Positions 24,967-37,401 of a stretch of 64,000 nucleotides of DNA are shown piece by piece. The stretch comes from Adiantum capillus-veneris. Lineage: Eukaryota; Streptophyta; Polypodiopsida; Polypodiales; Pteridaceae. The stretch is from NCBI GenBank assembly GCA_014529385.2, contig CM043955.1:149063640-149127639 (forward strand), written 5' to 3'. The position numbers and the translations under genes are program-made. Position 1 is the stretch's first letter. Every line of letters starts with the position of its first letter. The notes under the pieces are model-generated. The model had not been told where the DNA came from and did no database searches. It worked only from the letters and a program-made list of their open reading frames with translations.

Positions 24967-26366
24967 GCCCTTGCTCCCCGCACTTGAAACAATGGTTATC
25001 TTTTCGATAATGCTCTAGCTCTTCAGGAGAGAGTTTATTTTTGCCTTTATAAACTCCCTTCTCTTTAGCTTTGTTGTTGTTGGCGTTGCCTTTGGGATAC
25101 TTTTGGACGTTGTCCTTCCCCTTAGGCTCTCTATGGTCCTTGTTTTTCGTGGGCTTAAGATTTCTCTTAGCCCCTTGTTGGAAGTTGATTTGTGAAGCCA
25201 CCATGGTATGGTGTATGACCGCAGATATGGTGCATGGCATTTGGGAGTTAACATACTCCGCCATATCCTCAGTTAAACCGGCACAAATTTTTTGTTTTTG
25301 CTCTCCAAAATCCATCTTTTTGAAGACAATGGATTTGAAATATAAATCCCAAAACTTGTCTACTTATTTGTGAATAGATTCATAGGGAGAGAGCTTCAAG
25401 CTTTGCCATTCGGTGAGTACTTTGTCTTTGGCATCGGTAGCCAAAAACTGCTTCATAATGGAAGCTCTTAAAGCTTTCCATGTTTGTGGAGCTTCACCAT
25501 TTGCTCATAGGCTAGACAACCATTGCCCGGTAGACTTTTGAAAATGCGTAGCTACATGGTGTAGCTTAGAGGACTCCGTGAAGACCTCATCTCCAAACGC
25601 CGCATCAAATTGTTGGATAAAGACCAAGGCTTTGTCGTAGCACCAAAAGTGCCATCGTTGGTAAGGAAAGAGATGTTCTTTCCTCCCCCTTTGAATTTTT
25701 TTGAGCTTGGACGACCTCTTCCAGGCGGCATAGAGTTTCCTATGGCCTCTTCTTTTAGGTGGTTCAAGAGCTGCACCATCACTTTCTTCAGAATAGGAAG
25801 AATATGAGGAGGATGGAGAAGAGGGTGACCTCTTTCTCGCCCTTTTCTTCCCTTGTTCCTCCTGGTCTGCACCATCACTTTCTTCGAAAGAGGAAGAGGA
25901 TGAAGAAGGTGGAGAAGAGGGTGACCTCTTTCTTCTCTTGTTTTCTCTTGTTTCTCTTTGAATTATGGTGTATAGAAGTATGGGATGGTCTTCTCCGTTT
26001 AGGGGGTGTTGCAGAGCGTTTTTCCTTCCATCTTCGTGGATCCATCTCCGTCGAGGTGGCTAGAAACTCACTTCTTTCTCGTTCTTTTGGTAGTGGCTCT
26101 ACCGTTGAAACTTGAGTTCTCCTTTGAGAAGGAGATGCGTCATTGAGTAGTAGACTTTTGAGCCCTTCGTACGGATCCTCTTCTTCTTCCCTTATCGGAG
26201 AGAGTCCTCTTTTGAAAGTCTCACTAGGAGGATTCCTAGGTACTCTCACTTCTTGGTGGGGAGTTTGGAGAATACCATGGGTGCGCAATTGCTGTAGCAC
26301 TTCACCTTGGAGGGATGGGTTGCCGAGGGGTTGTTGAAGCCTAGAAACAAGATAGTTTACAAGCAT
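24902..26366 (-). pseudogene. Chromovirus B gag
   Basis: On the minus strand from 26366: NYLVSRLQQPLGNPSLQGEV, SPIREEEED, TPPKRRRP. A shift near 25880 leads to SFLTNDGTFGA (ORF 25552-25878), another to the capsid part with FTESSK and FQKS, and finally ORF 24902-25315 with a CCHC zinc knuckle (CFKCGEQGHAYRSC). The last frame overlaps the protease frame. The protein would form the particle and bind RNA. At least three frame changes are needed to read it through. Confidence 0.85.
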
Positions 26367-26837
26367 AGGGGCATCGTTAGTGCATTAGCAAAATCAAAGC
26401 TATCAACATTTATTTCAATCTCTTTTCCTTTGTCAGCCATACTAGCAAGTTTTAGGTGTAAACTTTTACTTGTACTTTGGCACTTCAAGTCCTAGTTGCT
26501 ACTCCTCTTTACCTTCAAAGATAAGCACTCAAGCATCACTACCCGTGGCTTGAATATTACTAATTGAAAGGAATAGAAGAGAGCGTTCAATAGAGCCAAG
26601 ATAACACCGATTCCTGTCAAGCTTCTAATAGCTCAATAATGGTTAAGACATAGGCAAGCCCCGTAGGACTCCATTATTAAGACCATAGCTCTCGACCGTG
26701 TCCCCATTAACAGCATAAAGAGGTGTGCTTCAAGGATGAAAAATCCCTATTCTACTTACTATTTTGCAATTAATAACACCAACCATTGTAGCAAGCTTGA
26801 GGACCTCTGTTCTTGAGCAAGAAAAGAGAAACCAATA
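26367..26837 (-). other. 5' leader of chromovirus B
   Basis: Noncoding DNA between primer site and gag on the minus strand. No ORF longer than about 60 codons fits the element. Confidence 0.6.
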
Positions 26838-26849
26838 GCTCTGATACCA
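26838..26849 (-). promoter_or_regulatory. Primer binding site, tRNA-iMet type
   Basis: On the minus strand TGGTATCAGAGC lies one base inside the 5' LTR edge. It is the classic complement of the 3' end of initiator methionine tRNA used by many plant LTR elements. Confidence 0.93.
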
Positions 26850-26850
26850 A

Positions 26851-27512
26851 TGTAACATTTAATGCACTAGTAACTTATGTGTAGCGGAAATTAGTAACAT
26901 AGTGAGCATTTCATTAAGAACAAGTTCCTAATGAGTATAGATAGAGTACTTAATTTTAGAAAGCAACATAGAAATTTACACCTAGCTAATTTGCCACTGA
27001 CAATACTTAAAAAGAGAGAGAAATAAAACAATTGACAATAGTTGAGGACCGGATTTACATGGAGCCGGTCCCCCCTCCATAAAGGCTTTGTATTATAGCT
27101 TCTCCCATCAAAGGAGACTTTTGTACAATACAATCTTTGTGTTCCTTGATAAAACTAGTTGGGGGTGTAATGAAGATGGAAGCTTCATACACCAAATTAT
27201 GCTTGAAAAACACACCTAGTGTCCCTAGCCTTAGTCCCAAGACCTCACACACCTTCAAAAATGGTGAGAGCTAGCAAGGAATGAGGATAGATTGAGAGGA
27301 AGAAGAGGCATCTTACAAGAAAGAATAATTCTCCTCACATAATCACTCTAATAGCATAGCTTAGCTTAGTAATTAGCATGGTAGAGGAGATGAGCATGCC
27401 ATTGAAGCTTGGCTCTTGGTTGGATTTGCATTCCAAAGCCAATAGTTGTTGGTGTAGGCCTCTCCTTCTCAATGCTTTGAGAAGGAGATGGAATTCTTCT
27501 TGCACACATGAG

Positions 27513-27550
<38 letters not shown>

Positions 27551-28033
27551 CAATGAGTTAGAGTAAAATGGAGCCTTCTCTCTCATCTTGGTCGACCCCT
27601 CTTGCTATTTGCTCATAGTGGCATCCCATTGGCCCACGTAAAGCTTAGCCAATCACAAATGAGAAGTATAATTGCTAGCCTGTGACATGTGTCTCCCTTT
27701 CCCCTTTTGTGAGAGCTTTAGGTAATTAAATAATTCACTTAAACTCTCATTGGACCTCTTAGTCTTCTGGCCAATAGGAATCACGCAAGCCATTGGGCTG
27801 TTGAATGCTCATTGGACCCCTTGGTAGATTTTCCAATAGTCTTCTAGGGAGCTTAATTTCTATTGGTTCTTTTATCAAGAATTTTTAAATTGATTATACT
27901 AAATTTACTCTAGCCTAATTCTCATTGGTCCACCTCTATGGCCATCCAATAGGATTTGAGGGAAGCTTGGGGGCAATTGGCCTAGGAGCCTGACATGTGT
28001 CCAGTATTCCCTTTGTGTAAAGGGGGAGCTTTG

Positions 28034-28069
<36 letters not shown>

Positions 28070-28423
28070 CTCTCTCATCCCCTACTCTCATGGCTCGCCC
28101 CCTCCTTGATAGGGATGTGGGAAGAAATTTTAGTCTTCTCATGAGACCATCCAATTTTCCCTTACATTGGCCTTTGGAAAATTGAATACAAAATTAGGAA
28201 CCTCAGCCTATGCAAGTCTTAATGGAGTTGAACCTTAGGTATTTTAAGCCCCATTGAAGCACATTACTCTTTTGCAGACTATCCCCCTTTGGATCCATGT
28301 AGAGACCGATCTGGCAACCTTACCAATATTCTAGCTTTTACTCCCCTGGTACTTCTTAATATTAAATGATCAGTTTAACATGAGAAAATCATTTTGGAGA
28401 ATTAGATATTAGTTTGTATGACA
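26851..28423 (-). repeat. 5' LTR of chromovirus B
   Basis: 1573 bp. It contains GT tracts at 27515-27548 and 28035-28067 that differ in length from those in the other LTR. It ends at the target copy GGATC. Confidence 0.92.
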
Positions 28424-28436
28424 GGATCTTACAATC

Positions 28437-29290
28437 AAGTCCTCTCTCTCAAAGGGGAAAGGGGTACACTTGTCCCAAGGCTAGCATGCTTTCCTGATAT
28501 GCACTCTGCATGTGATTGGCCATGCTTGCAGGGGTCCAATGAGCTTCCATCTTGAGCTAGAAGAGGGGGTCCCTCGACCAAAGCAAGGAGGGGGCTAGCT
28601 TGGGGGATACTCCCACCCCACACACACAAACACACACACACACATACACGCTCATTGTTTGAGGTGCAAAGTGCAAGAGCTCCATCTCCTTCTCCAAGCT
28701 TGTAGAGAAGTTGAGAGCCTACACCAACACTCTTGGCTATGGGATGCGAATCCAACCAAGAGCCATGCTCCAATTCTTAAGCTTGTCATCTTCTCCATCT
28801 TCATTACTATGCTATTATGTATGCTAAGCAAGAAGAGTGATGATAAGTGAGGAACTATTTCTTTCTCCTATGAATGTTTCTTCTTACTCTTCCCTACCCT
28901 CATTCCCCACTAGCTCTCTCCACCTTTGAAGGTGTTTGAGGCCTTGGGACTGAGGCTAGAGATGGTTAATGATTTCTACAAAGTGTATGTTATGTTCGTG
29001 ATGCATGAAGCTTTCCATATTCATTGCATCACCTAGGTCACAAGGAGCACAAAGATTGTATTGTACCAAGTCTCTCTTGATGGGAGAATCTATAATAAAA
29101 AATCCTATTGGAGGGGGACCTGGCTCCACATAAATCTGGTCCTCAATTGTTTTCATGTTCTCTTAGCTCTCTCTCTTGCAAAAGTATTGTTCATGCCAAC
29201 TTAATTAAGCACTATGGTTATGTTGCTACCGCTAATTAAGTTCACCCTCTATGTTCTCAAAGTAATCTCACAAAAATGCTCACTCTAATT
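28437..29290 (+). repeat. Diverged LTR fragment, opposite orientation to element B
   Basis: Read as its reverse complement, this stretch follows the same order of blocks as the element B LTR: TGGCTCTTGGTTGGATT(T/C)GCAT, GTTGGTGTAGGC, GAGAAGGAGATGGA, a GT tract, CAATGGG-like blocks and GGGGAAAGGGG. Similarity begins in mid-LTR, so only the distal half is present. It may be part of an older related LTR into which element B inserted. Confidence 0.65.
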
Positions 29291-29333
29291 CTCTTAATTC
29301 CGCTATACAATTCAAGAAGGAGAAGAGTGATGC

Positions 29334-31294
29334 TGAGGAAAGCTTTTCCATGCATGGGAACCCCCCCATATATTTTTGCCCTTTTATCAAAATATTTCCC
29401 ATTATATAAGTTACTTTTGATTTTTTCTTCCTTTTTCACAAACGTTTTAGCCTTTATTAAATAAATAATACTTATGCTAATCAATCACGATGTAGCATAA
29501 ATAAGTAAGCTTTCTTTGTTGATCTCTCTTTTGACCTTAAGCATTAAATATATATGTTCTAAATTACATTATATATATATATAGTATTTTTTAATATATT
29601 TTTCATGTATATATATTATTCCACCCTACCAAATATTTTATTCACTAGTTCTCATTTTCAAACCTCAACCCCACTTTCAAATTTCAATAATACCTCCATC
29701 TAGATGATTGCCAATCTTTTCAAAACTCTAGGTCATGTTTTCATACACATGAAGGAGCTTACACTTGAAGGCAAGAAAGAAGTACACTCAAAGGGGACCA
29801 CCAAAAGACCTTTGCAGCCACAAATAATACATTATTTGGCTGAATTTTTTAAGTAGAGAAGAACCCCGAATCTGAAGGAGCGTTCAACATGAAAGATGTA
29901 GCTCGTGATCTCAACTTTTAGCTCAATTTTTTCAGAATTTTTGGAGTTATGAACGCGGAGCTATGATTTTTGTAGTGGAGCCCAGTTTTCTCGTGTAATG
30001 GTGACACAGGCCATCCCCAATTTTCTTCCCTCTAGAATGGCTATGGTTCTACAAGTCTTCAAGCATGATTACAAGAGACAAGGCTCTTTTAATGAGGTCT
30101 TGGCAAGTCTAGAGTGATTCTATCACCACTTTTGGAGGATCCATCCTCATCAACAACTATCCACCTTTGACAATCTCTCTTGTAAATTTCTTACCTCTCT
30201 CTTCTCTCCCTAATAAGCTTATGTCTAGCCAAAGCTAGACTATTGTAAATATCTCCTATCCTCTACATCCTACCCACATTCTCTCGTCTTCTCTCTCTCT
30301 ATTGACTTTGGTATTTTAAATAATGAGGAGACAAGATGGGAGCCACAGTCACATGCACCCCATTTTCCTATTCACCAAAGTGGGACACTCACCTCAAATA
30401 GAAATATTGCTAAATCCTCCCCTCCTTCCCTATATAAGGAGGCCATGAGAGCTCACTAAGGGAGAGAACACACACATAGAGAACACACACACACACACCT
30501 ATCCATACACACTCTTGTGCTACATGCTTGTAGCATGAACCCTAATCACATAATCACAACACCATCATCATCACCATCACCATGCACAAAAGATGAGCAC
30601 CACACCTCCACACCACTTGTAATTAAGGGTTGAAGGCACAATTTCAAGAAGAAGAAGGGTGGACACACTCATGATATTCCTCACCATCAACTCCTATCTC
30701 TCCATTATGCCTCCTACGATCTTGTTCCCTTCTCATTTTCTTGCCATACGCTACCTATTGTATTCATCTTTTGCAAGCAATCAACACACTCCATCTTGGT
30801 GCCATACTTTGTGTCGCTTTGGATACATCTCATTGTGAGTATGGTATATGCTTGTTCCTTGCCTTTTTTTTTCTGCTTATGTAAAGGTGTGCAGATTCGC
30901 CACCATACACACACTCTCTCTCTCTCCCTCTCATATTTCTATCATCTTGCTACTTCCATCTTGAGGTGTGCGGATTCGCCACCTCTTGTATGATAAGTGA
31001 GCATACTCACAAGTTTCCCCTACCTCATTATCTTCCTTACTAACATGCACGAGTAGTAAGCCCATTCTCACTCATTCACCACTCCTCTCACCTTATTCTC
31101 TGACCACCCCATTCCACATTTGGGCGTGGATCTTGCAATTGTTTTCCATGGCATGCTTCATTGTGTATATGTATGCGTCCTAGCCACATATCTTGCTAGG
31201 TGGTGCCCCTATTGTGTATCCCCCATGATGAGGCCATTGTGCATAGTCTTGGTGTAGAGGCCACCAGGTCTATTTTTTTCACTTCCGCCTCTCA
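29334..31294 (+). repeat. 5' LTR of the Tat-like element
   Basis: 1961 bp, paired with 37402-39366. It contains a TATA box, an AC tract near 30485-30498 and CT-rich sequence. Confidence 0.95.
30431..30438 (+). promoter_or_regulatory. LTR TATA box
   Basis: TATATAAG in the context CCCTATATAAGGAGG, about 860 bp before the LTR end, is conserved in the other LTR at 38507-38514. Element RNA would start roughly 30 bp downstream. Short AC runs and a GA-rich leader follow. Confidence 0.7.
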
Positions 31295-31296
31295 TT

Positions 31297-31313
31297 TGGT
31301 GCCCCCACTGAGG
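31297..31313 (+). promoter_or_regulatory. Primer binding site of the Tat-like element
   Basis: TGGTGCCCCCACTGAGG starts two bases after the 5' LTR. Position and TGG start fit a tRNA primer site; the tRNA was not identified. Confidence 0.65.
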
Positions 31314-32150
31314 AGGGCACTTGAAACCCTTCAGTTTACAAGACTGAAAACCCTAAACTATTGTGAATGGATGAATGAGTATGAAGGATTTTCTAACTGG
31401 ACAACAGAAGAAGAAGAGCTCCAAGCACAACTAGACGAACTCCGCATCTCCATCGAAGCTCGAGTGCCAGGCGTAACGGTAATCGATTTGAAGTCGGAGA
31501 GTCAACCAACACGCCAAACCTAGTGGATATACATAGGCCAAGTTCCAAGAAGAAGAAGGAGAAGGTGGAAACCATGTCCGCAACCTACAACCAACCAACA
31601 ACAACAACATGGAAGGAATTCTACACAATAGAGAATCAACACTATTCTACTTTGAGAATCGGGTAACTCAAGTCACCGAGGTAATTATCATAGTCAGTTT
31701 TCAAGTCGCACCTGATGCTGCAGCACAGATAACAGAAGCATTGGCTCACACTCTCACTAGAGAAACTAGGGATCTACTGAGTTTGTTTCAGGAAAGAACA
31801 CCACCCTCTCCTACAAGCTTGGACAGTGACTAAGCACCTCTAAGCTTCACATGAATCAGCACAACCTACCTCAAGACAGATCACACATACCAACATGTGT
31901 ACGCTCAATCAAGGTAATATTGGACTTGAAGATTCACTATCAGCACGTCATTGACACCATGCCGGGTGGGGAGCGGTTTTTTGAGGTTCTGGCATCAGAT
32001 CAGCCATTTGTTTTACCTTTGGTACAAGGCAATGTACCGTTTGAAGTTTTAATCTATGTCCTAGTATAAGAGGGTATGCACGCCTCCTTGTAAAGAAGAA
32101 AAAATTTTGCAAGTTAAGAAGTGTGTCTTTCTAGCTCTCTCTCAGTAATC
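31314..32150 (+). other. Leader region with short ORFs and a hairpin
   Basis: A small stem, TTCAGT paired with ACTGAA across a 7-base loop, lies at about 31330-31348 just after the primer site, where dimerisation or packaging signals often occur. ORFs 31200-31523 and 31609-31833 (DAAAQITEALAHTL) look coding-like but are short and in different frames. They may be remains of an N-terminal gag extension. Confidence 0.4.
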
Positions 32151-35100
32151 ATGGCAAGTGTAGCATTTCCAACCTTTACTGGTAAGGTGGGCGAGGATGC
32201 TGCAGACTTTCTAGACAACTTGGAAATAGCATGTGTCATCTCTGCGAGAGATGATGATGCTTCGCGCTTGCGCATCTTCCCACTTCTAATGAAGGTGGAG
32301 GCAAGATCATGGTACAATGCCTTGGCACAAGAAACCAAGGAACGGTGGGACTTATTAAGGGCAGCCTTTGTCAAGCGTTTTGGAGAGGGCACAACATCAG
32401 AGAAGCTATGGCAATTGTTGACAGAGTTGAAGTAGGGCAGTATGCTGGAATACGCATCATATGAGTCAAAGTTTGTAGATTTATGGGGGCGATGGGTTGC
32501 ATCGCTAAGAGAGGATGAGGGGGCACCTGATTTCCTAAAGAAGGATCGGTTTGTGGCTGGGTTATGGCCAACTCTTAAAGAGAAGGTGAAGGGAAGGTTT
32601 CCTGCTACGTATGAGCTAGCAGTTGAAGTGGCCCGCCTTAAAGACAAGAAGTTGCGCCTACAAGCCAGGAATATCGATGAAGAGGAAGCCGTTAGGACCC
32701 GACCACCTCTAGCACCACCTACAACAGCCGCCCAGAGGATTCAACCACAAGAACCAATTGAAGATCAGCAAGACCTGCTCAATCGAATCACCAATCAACT
32801 TGAGAATCTCTCAGTCCATTTGATACAATAAGGGCATGAACACAATCGCAACCAAGAGCAAGGGAGAGGACAACGAAGGCAAAACCAAGAATACCACTGC
32901 TACAATTGTGGGGAGGATGGTCATGGCATGTACTACTGTCCACACCCAAGGAGGCAGAATTTCAACAGAGGAGCCAGGCAAAACCAGGTTTCACCACCGA
33001 GAGCAAGACCACCACCACTGAGGGCACCACGACAAGCACCACCCGTGCAAATCCTACAACCACCGATTCAACCACAACCACCACCACCACCACCACCACA
33101 ACCTCTCATTCCACCCTTACCCCCACCACCAGTTGGCAATCAAACAGTAAGCGTCATCAGTCTTGAAGGTAAGGGAAAGGAGAAAGTGGAGGAGGATAAG
33201 ACCAAGGTTAAAGGAGTAGATGCCATTGGGGTAAAACGCGCTAGGTATGGTGAATCTTCTCAAAAGGAAGAAAAGATGAAGAATAAAGGGGAATCTAGCA
33301 AAAAGCCGTCCAAGTCACAACGTAAAATTGACATTGTAGATTTCTCTTTGGGTGAATGTTCTAAACCATATGATTTGGTTCAAGATGTTTCTGTGCAGGG
33401 CCCAAAAATCACCTGGCCCCAGTTACTCCACCTAGCACCTAGGGTGAGGAGACAATGGACAAAGATAGTTAGCACGAGACCACCAAAGCCAAAGATAGCT
33501 GGGGCTATCTCCGGGAGGAATCTAGACCACATACTACCAGTGATAGATGCTTACATCAAAGGGCAACACATCTCCAATATCTACATCGATGGTGGCACAA
33601 AAATATACGTCATGAGTGGAAAAATGATGCACCGTTTGGGTTTAGAGGTGAGTCGGCCGGCACCATGCCGAGCCAAAATGGCAAATAATTTAAAAGTTCA
33701 ATGTGTTGGTGTCATAAATGCAGTTAGGATAAAGGCATTCAACACCGAGGTAGATGTGGACATCTTTGTCATGCCACACAAAGGGGAGGGCTATCCTATC
33801 ATTCTAGGGAGGCCTTGGCTTATGGCTATGAGAGCTAAGCAGGACTGGGACACCGGCATAATCCAGATGAAGGATGCAAAAGGAAGGCCAATACTTTACG
33901 ACATGAAGATAGGTCAACAACGCGACATGGATCTAGAAACCTCCGAGGATGAGTTTTCTAGTGGTGACTCTTCAACCACTTCAGAGGAGGAGTCAACAGT
34001 GAGTGAAGAAAGTGACACTAGCATTGAGGTGATGGGGATCATTCTCAAGGACCCTAAGAAGATGGAGCAACCTGATGCCTCATCATCAAGCCAAGGGGAG
34101 ACACCAGGTATACAACCTCTGGTAGAAGCAAGTAAGCTACATCAAATGCTCTCTAGTGAGTTGTGTGGGAAGGAGTGTGAAGATTATATTTTGATGCTAA
34201 GTAATTTTACCACATTGTTCATTGATGAATATGATAAAATCACTGGCATCACAGTAGTTCAACATCACATTAAGCTCAAGGAGGGAAGTAAACCTGTAGT
34301 GCAGAAGCTCAGGCGGCTAGGAGTAATTCAACAAGACGCCCTACTCAAAGAGGTGAGGAAATTGCTAGAAGCCGGTTTTATCTATCCTGTTGAAGACTCA
34401 AAGTGGGTTTCTCCAGTGGTAGTCACACCAAAGAAGAATGGTAAGTGGAGGGTTTGTGTTGATTACAAGCCTCTTAATGCAGCCACAAAGAGGGACCATT
34501 TTCCTCTTCCTTTTCAAGACGAAATACTCAATGAGGTAGCAGGACATGAGCGCTACACAGTATGTGATGGCTACTCAGGCTACTTCCAAATTAGCATCGC
34601 TGAAGAAGATCAAAAGAAGACAACCTTCATCACACCATGGGGATGTTTTGCTTACAGAGTTATGCCTTTTGGTCTCACTAATGCTCCAGCCACTTTTCAA
34701 CGATATGTGACATTTGTTTTTCAGCCATTCTTTGGAAAATCAATCCGTGTTTTTATTGATGACTTTTGTATCTATAGCTCTCGCTCTCTTCATTTGGAGA
34801 AAGTTTATGAAGGTCTAGCTAGGCTACAAGCTTTGGGGGGCCAACTCAATGTGGAGAAATGCCACATTGGTGAAAGCAAGGTTACTCTTCTTGGCCATGT
34901 GATCTCGGCCAATGGCATTGAAGCTGACCCAAGCAAGATTCAAGCCTTGGTGGCTTTGACCTCTCCCACCACAACAAAGCAATTGGTCTCTTTTCTTCAA
35001 AAGGTGAGGTATTTGAGTAGGTTCATTCACTTGCTCTCCCAAGTGGTTCTCCCTTTACAACAAGTTACCCATCAAGAGATCTTCACTTGGAGTGAAGAAA

Positions 35101-37274
35101 ATGAACAACAATTCAATGAGGTAAAACAAATTCTAGCTTCACTTCCCACCATAGCACCTCCAAAGTGGGACGAGCCATTTTATGTAAACCCTAGTGTTGG
35201 CAATGACACACTTGGGGCTGTATTGATGCAAAAGGATCCTCAAACTTCTTTCATGCGTCCTATCTACTTCTCTAGTCGAATGATGATCCCATCAGAAAAG
35301 GGATACACGGCAGTGGAGCACATGGTGCTTGCATTAATGTTTGCTACCACCAAATTTCGCTCTTATTTATTGTCTAGACCATTCATAATCTTAACAATGG
35401 AAGAAGTATTTCCTTATGTAATGCAGCACATGGATGTTTCTTCTAGGATTTCCAAATGGCTCACAAGGCTACAAGAGTTTGACTACACAATGCAAGTGGA
35501 GAACTCCACAAGGGCCAGTCTAGGAGGTATTCTCACTCATCACCACTATGAAAAGAAGCTAAAGATAAAGCCAAATGATCAAGATATTACACCTGTGCTG
35601 GAAGTCCCTAAGGTAGAGGAGGCTCACTCTCTTTTCTTTGATGGAGCCTACAAGAGGAAAGTGGACAAAGCTGCAGTAGGCATTGTCATCTTCAACGAGC
35701 AAGGGGACAAGGTTTTCTCCATTGGGAATCTCTTGGATTCTCACTCTAAAAATGAGGCGGAATATGCAGCTTTAACTCTTGGGTTAGAGTGGTGTGTGAC
35801 ACAGGGCATTCAACGGTTAAATGTATTTGGTGATGCCATGCTTTTAATAAAACAAATACAAGGAACTTGGGCTTGTAAAAATCATATCTTGCTAGGCCAT
35901 TTGCACAAAGTCAAGGAACTTTTAGGGAAATTTCAAGTTGTACAATTACATCATGTCCCTCAAGCAGAAAATCAAGAAGCAGATGCTCTAGCTAGAGAGA
36001 AGTTGCAAGATGTTTCAGTGGTGGGTGCTATCAAGTTGAAGCTGCCTCTCTTCCAAGGTAGCGATGCTATGCCTGACATCATGAGTTTCTTGGACACAGG
36101 AGAGTGTCCTAAGGATCTTACTAAGGGCCAAAAGCAGTGGCTTGTGCGCAAGGCAACAAAATACCGCCTTATCAATGACGACCTCTACTGCAAGGGTAAG
36201 GATCAAATTCTTAGGCGTGTACCTCTCTTTAGAGAGATCACTGAAATCATTTCAAGTTTCCATGATGGTGTTTGCGGAGGACACTTTGCACTTGACATCA
36301 CTAGTAGAAAGATTCTACAAGCCGGGTTTGTATGGCCTAGTCTACATAGGGATGTGCATCATTGGTGTAAAACATGCAAGGAATGTCAAAAGGCAGGGGA
36401 TAGGAGGCTCACATATGAGCCACAGACTCCTATAATCTCATATGGACCATTTGAGAAATGGGGAATTGATGCGATTGGGCCTTTGCCAAGGAGCCAATCA
36501 GGTAAATTTTATATCATCATGGGTGTGGACTACATGACCAGGTGGGTTGACGCAGTTGCCACCACCCGGATTACAGCTAAGGAAGTGGCTAAGTTTGTAT
36601 TTGAAAACATTTGTTGCCGTTTTGGCACTCCTCTTGAAATAATTTCTGACAGGGGACCAGGTTTTAGAGGAGACCTTGTAGGAGAGCTAATGGAGAAGTT
36701 AGGTATCTCACGACGACACTCAACTCCCTACTACCCACAATGCAAAGGTTTGGTGGAAAAGGTAAATGGTATGATCTGGAAGATCATCACTAAGCATGTA
36801 AACAATCACAAAAGTGATTGGGACAAGCATCTTATGGCAGCACTTTGGGCTTATCGCACTTCATTTCGCACATCCCTTGGGTTCACACCATATCACTTGG
36901 TGTTTGGTAAGGAAGCCATTTTACCCATTGAAGTACAATGCTGGGAACGTCCTAATGCTCATCTCCACAACCACATTCTTGATCTAGAGAGGCTTCAACT
37001 AGACAGAGAAGATGCTATCAACTATTATGCAGCACAGACAGAGCAACATCGACTTACCTTCAACAAGGGACTTAGGGCAAAAGGTCTCAAGAAAGGTATG
37101 TTGGTCCTACGGTATGATAACAGGTTTGACACTAGGAAGGATAAAAAGTTTTCACCCAGATGGGAAGGGCCATTTGTCATTAGAAAGCGCTACGCCAATG
37201 GCAGTTACCGATTGATGGATGCAGATGGTAGGCTCCACAAAACACGTGTCAATGGATGGAGGTTGAAGCAGTAA
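32151..37274 (+). pseudogene. gag-pol polyprotein of the Tat-like element, two in-frame stops
   Basis: A single reading frame runs from ATG 32151 to the stop at 37274, broken only by TAG at 32433-32435 and TAA at 32829-32831. Both lie in gag, so 32928-37274 stays open for 1448 codons. Order: gag (FTGKVGEDAADFLDNLE), CCHC knuckle (32898-32939), protease with IDGG (about 33585) and ILGRPWL, RT with FIDD (34752-34763), a Gypsy RNase H that has lost its first Asp (VNPSVGND), a second RNase H with FFDGAYK, NEAEYAAL, FGDAML and NQEADALA, H2C2 zinc domain, and integrase with Asp 36468, Asp 36648 and Glu 36756. It ends in a GPF-type C-terminus (RWEGPFVI). The pol half appears enzymatically complete. 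Confidence 0.92.
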
Positions 37275-37386
37275 TTTTTGAGATTTGATCAAACACCTAT
37301 GATGGAAATCCCCGAGGAGGGAGACTCCTCCACCTCAATTGAAGAAGAATCAGGTACAACGCTAGAGGCATGAATACCTCTAGCCT

Positions 37387-37401
37387 TAGGGGGAGGGCTA
37401 A
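37387..37401 (+). promoter_or_regulatory. Polypurine tract of the Tat-like element
   Basis: AGGGGGAGGGCTAA lies immediately before the TGAGG start of the 3' LTR. Confidence 0.8.

Larger units (their letters stand above)
19675..28423 (-). mobile_element. Full-length Ty3/Gypsy chromovirus B
   Basis: Read on the minus strand: 5' LTR (26851-28423), primer site TGGTATCAGAGC, gag, zinc knuckle, protease, RT, RNase H, integrase, chromodomain, purine tract, 3' LTR (19675-21198). The LTRs start TGTCAT and end GTTACA in element orientation. Flanking target copies are GGATT (19670-19674) and GGATC (28424-28428), four of five identical. Total 8749 bp. The internal coding region has several shifts and stops, so it is not autonomous now. 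Confidence 0.92.
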
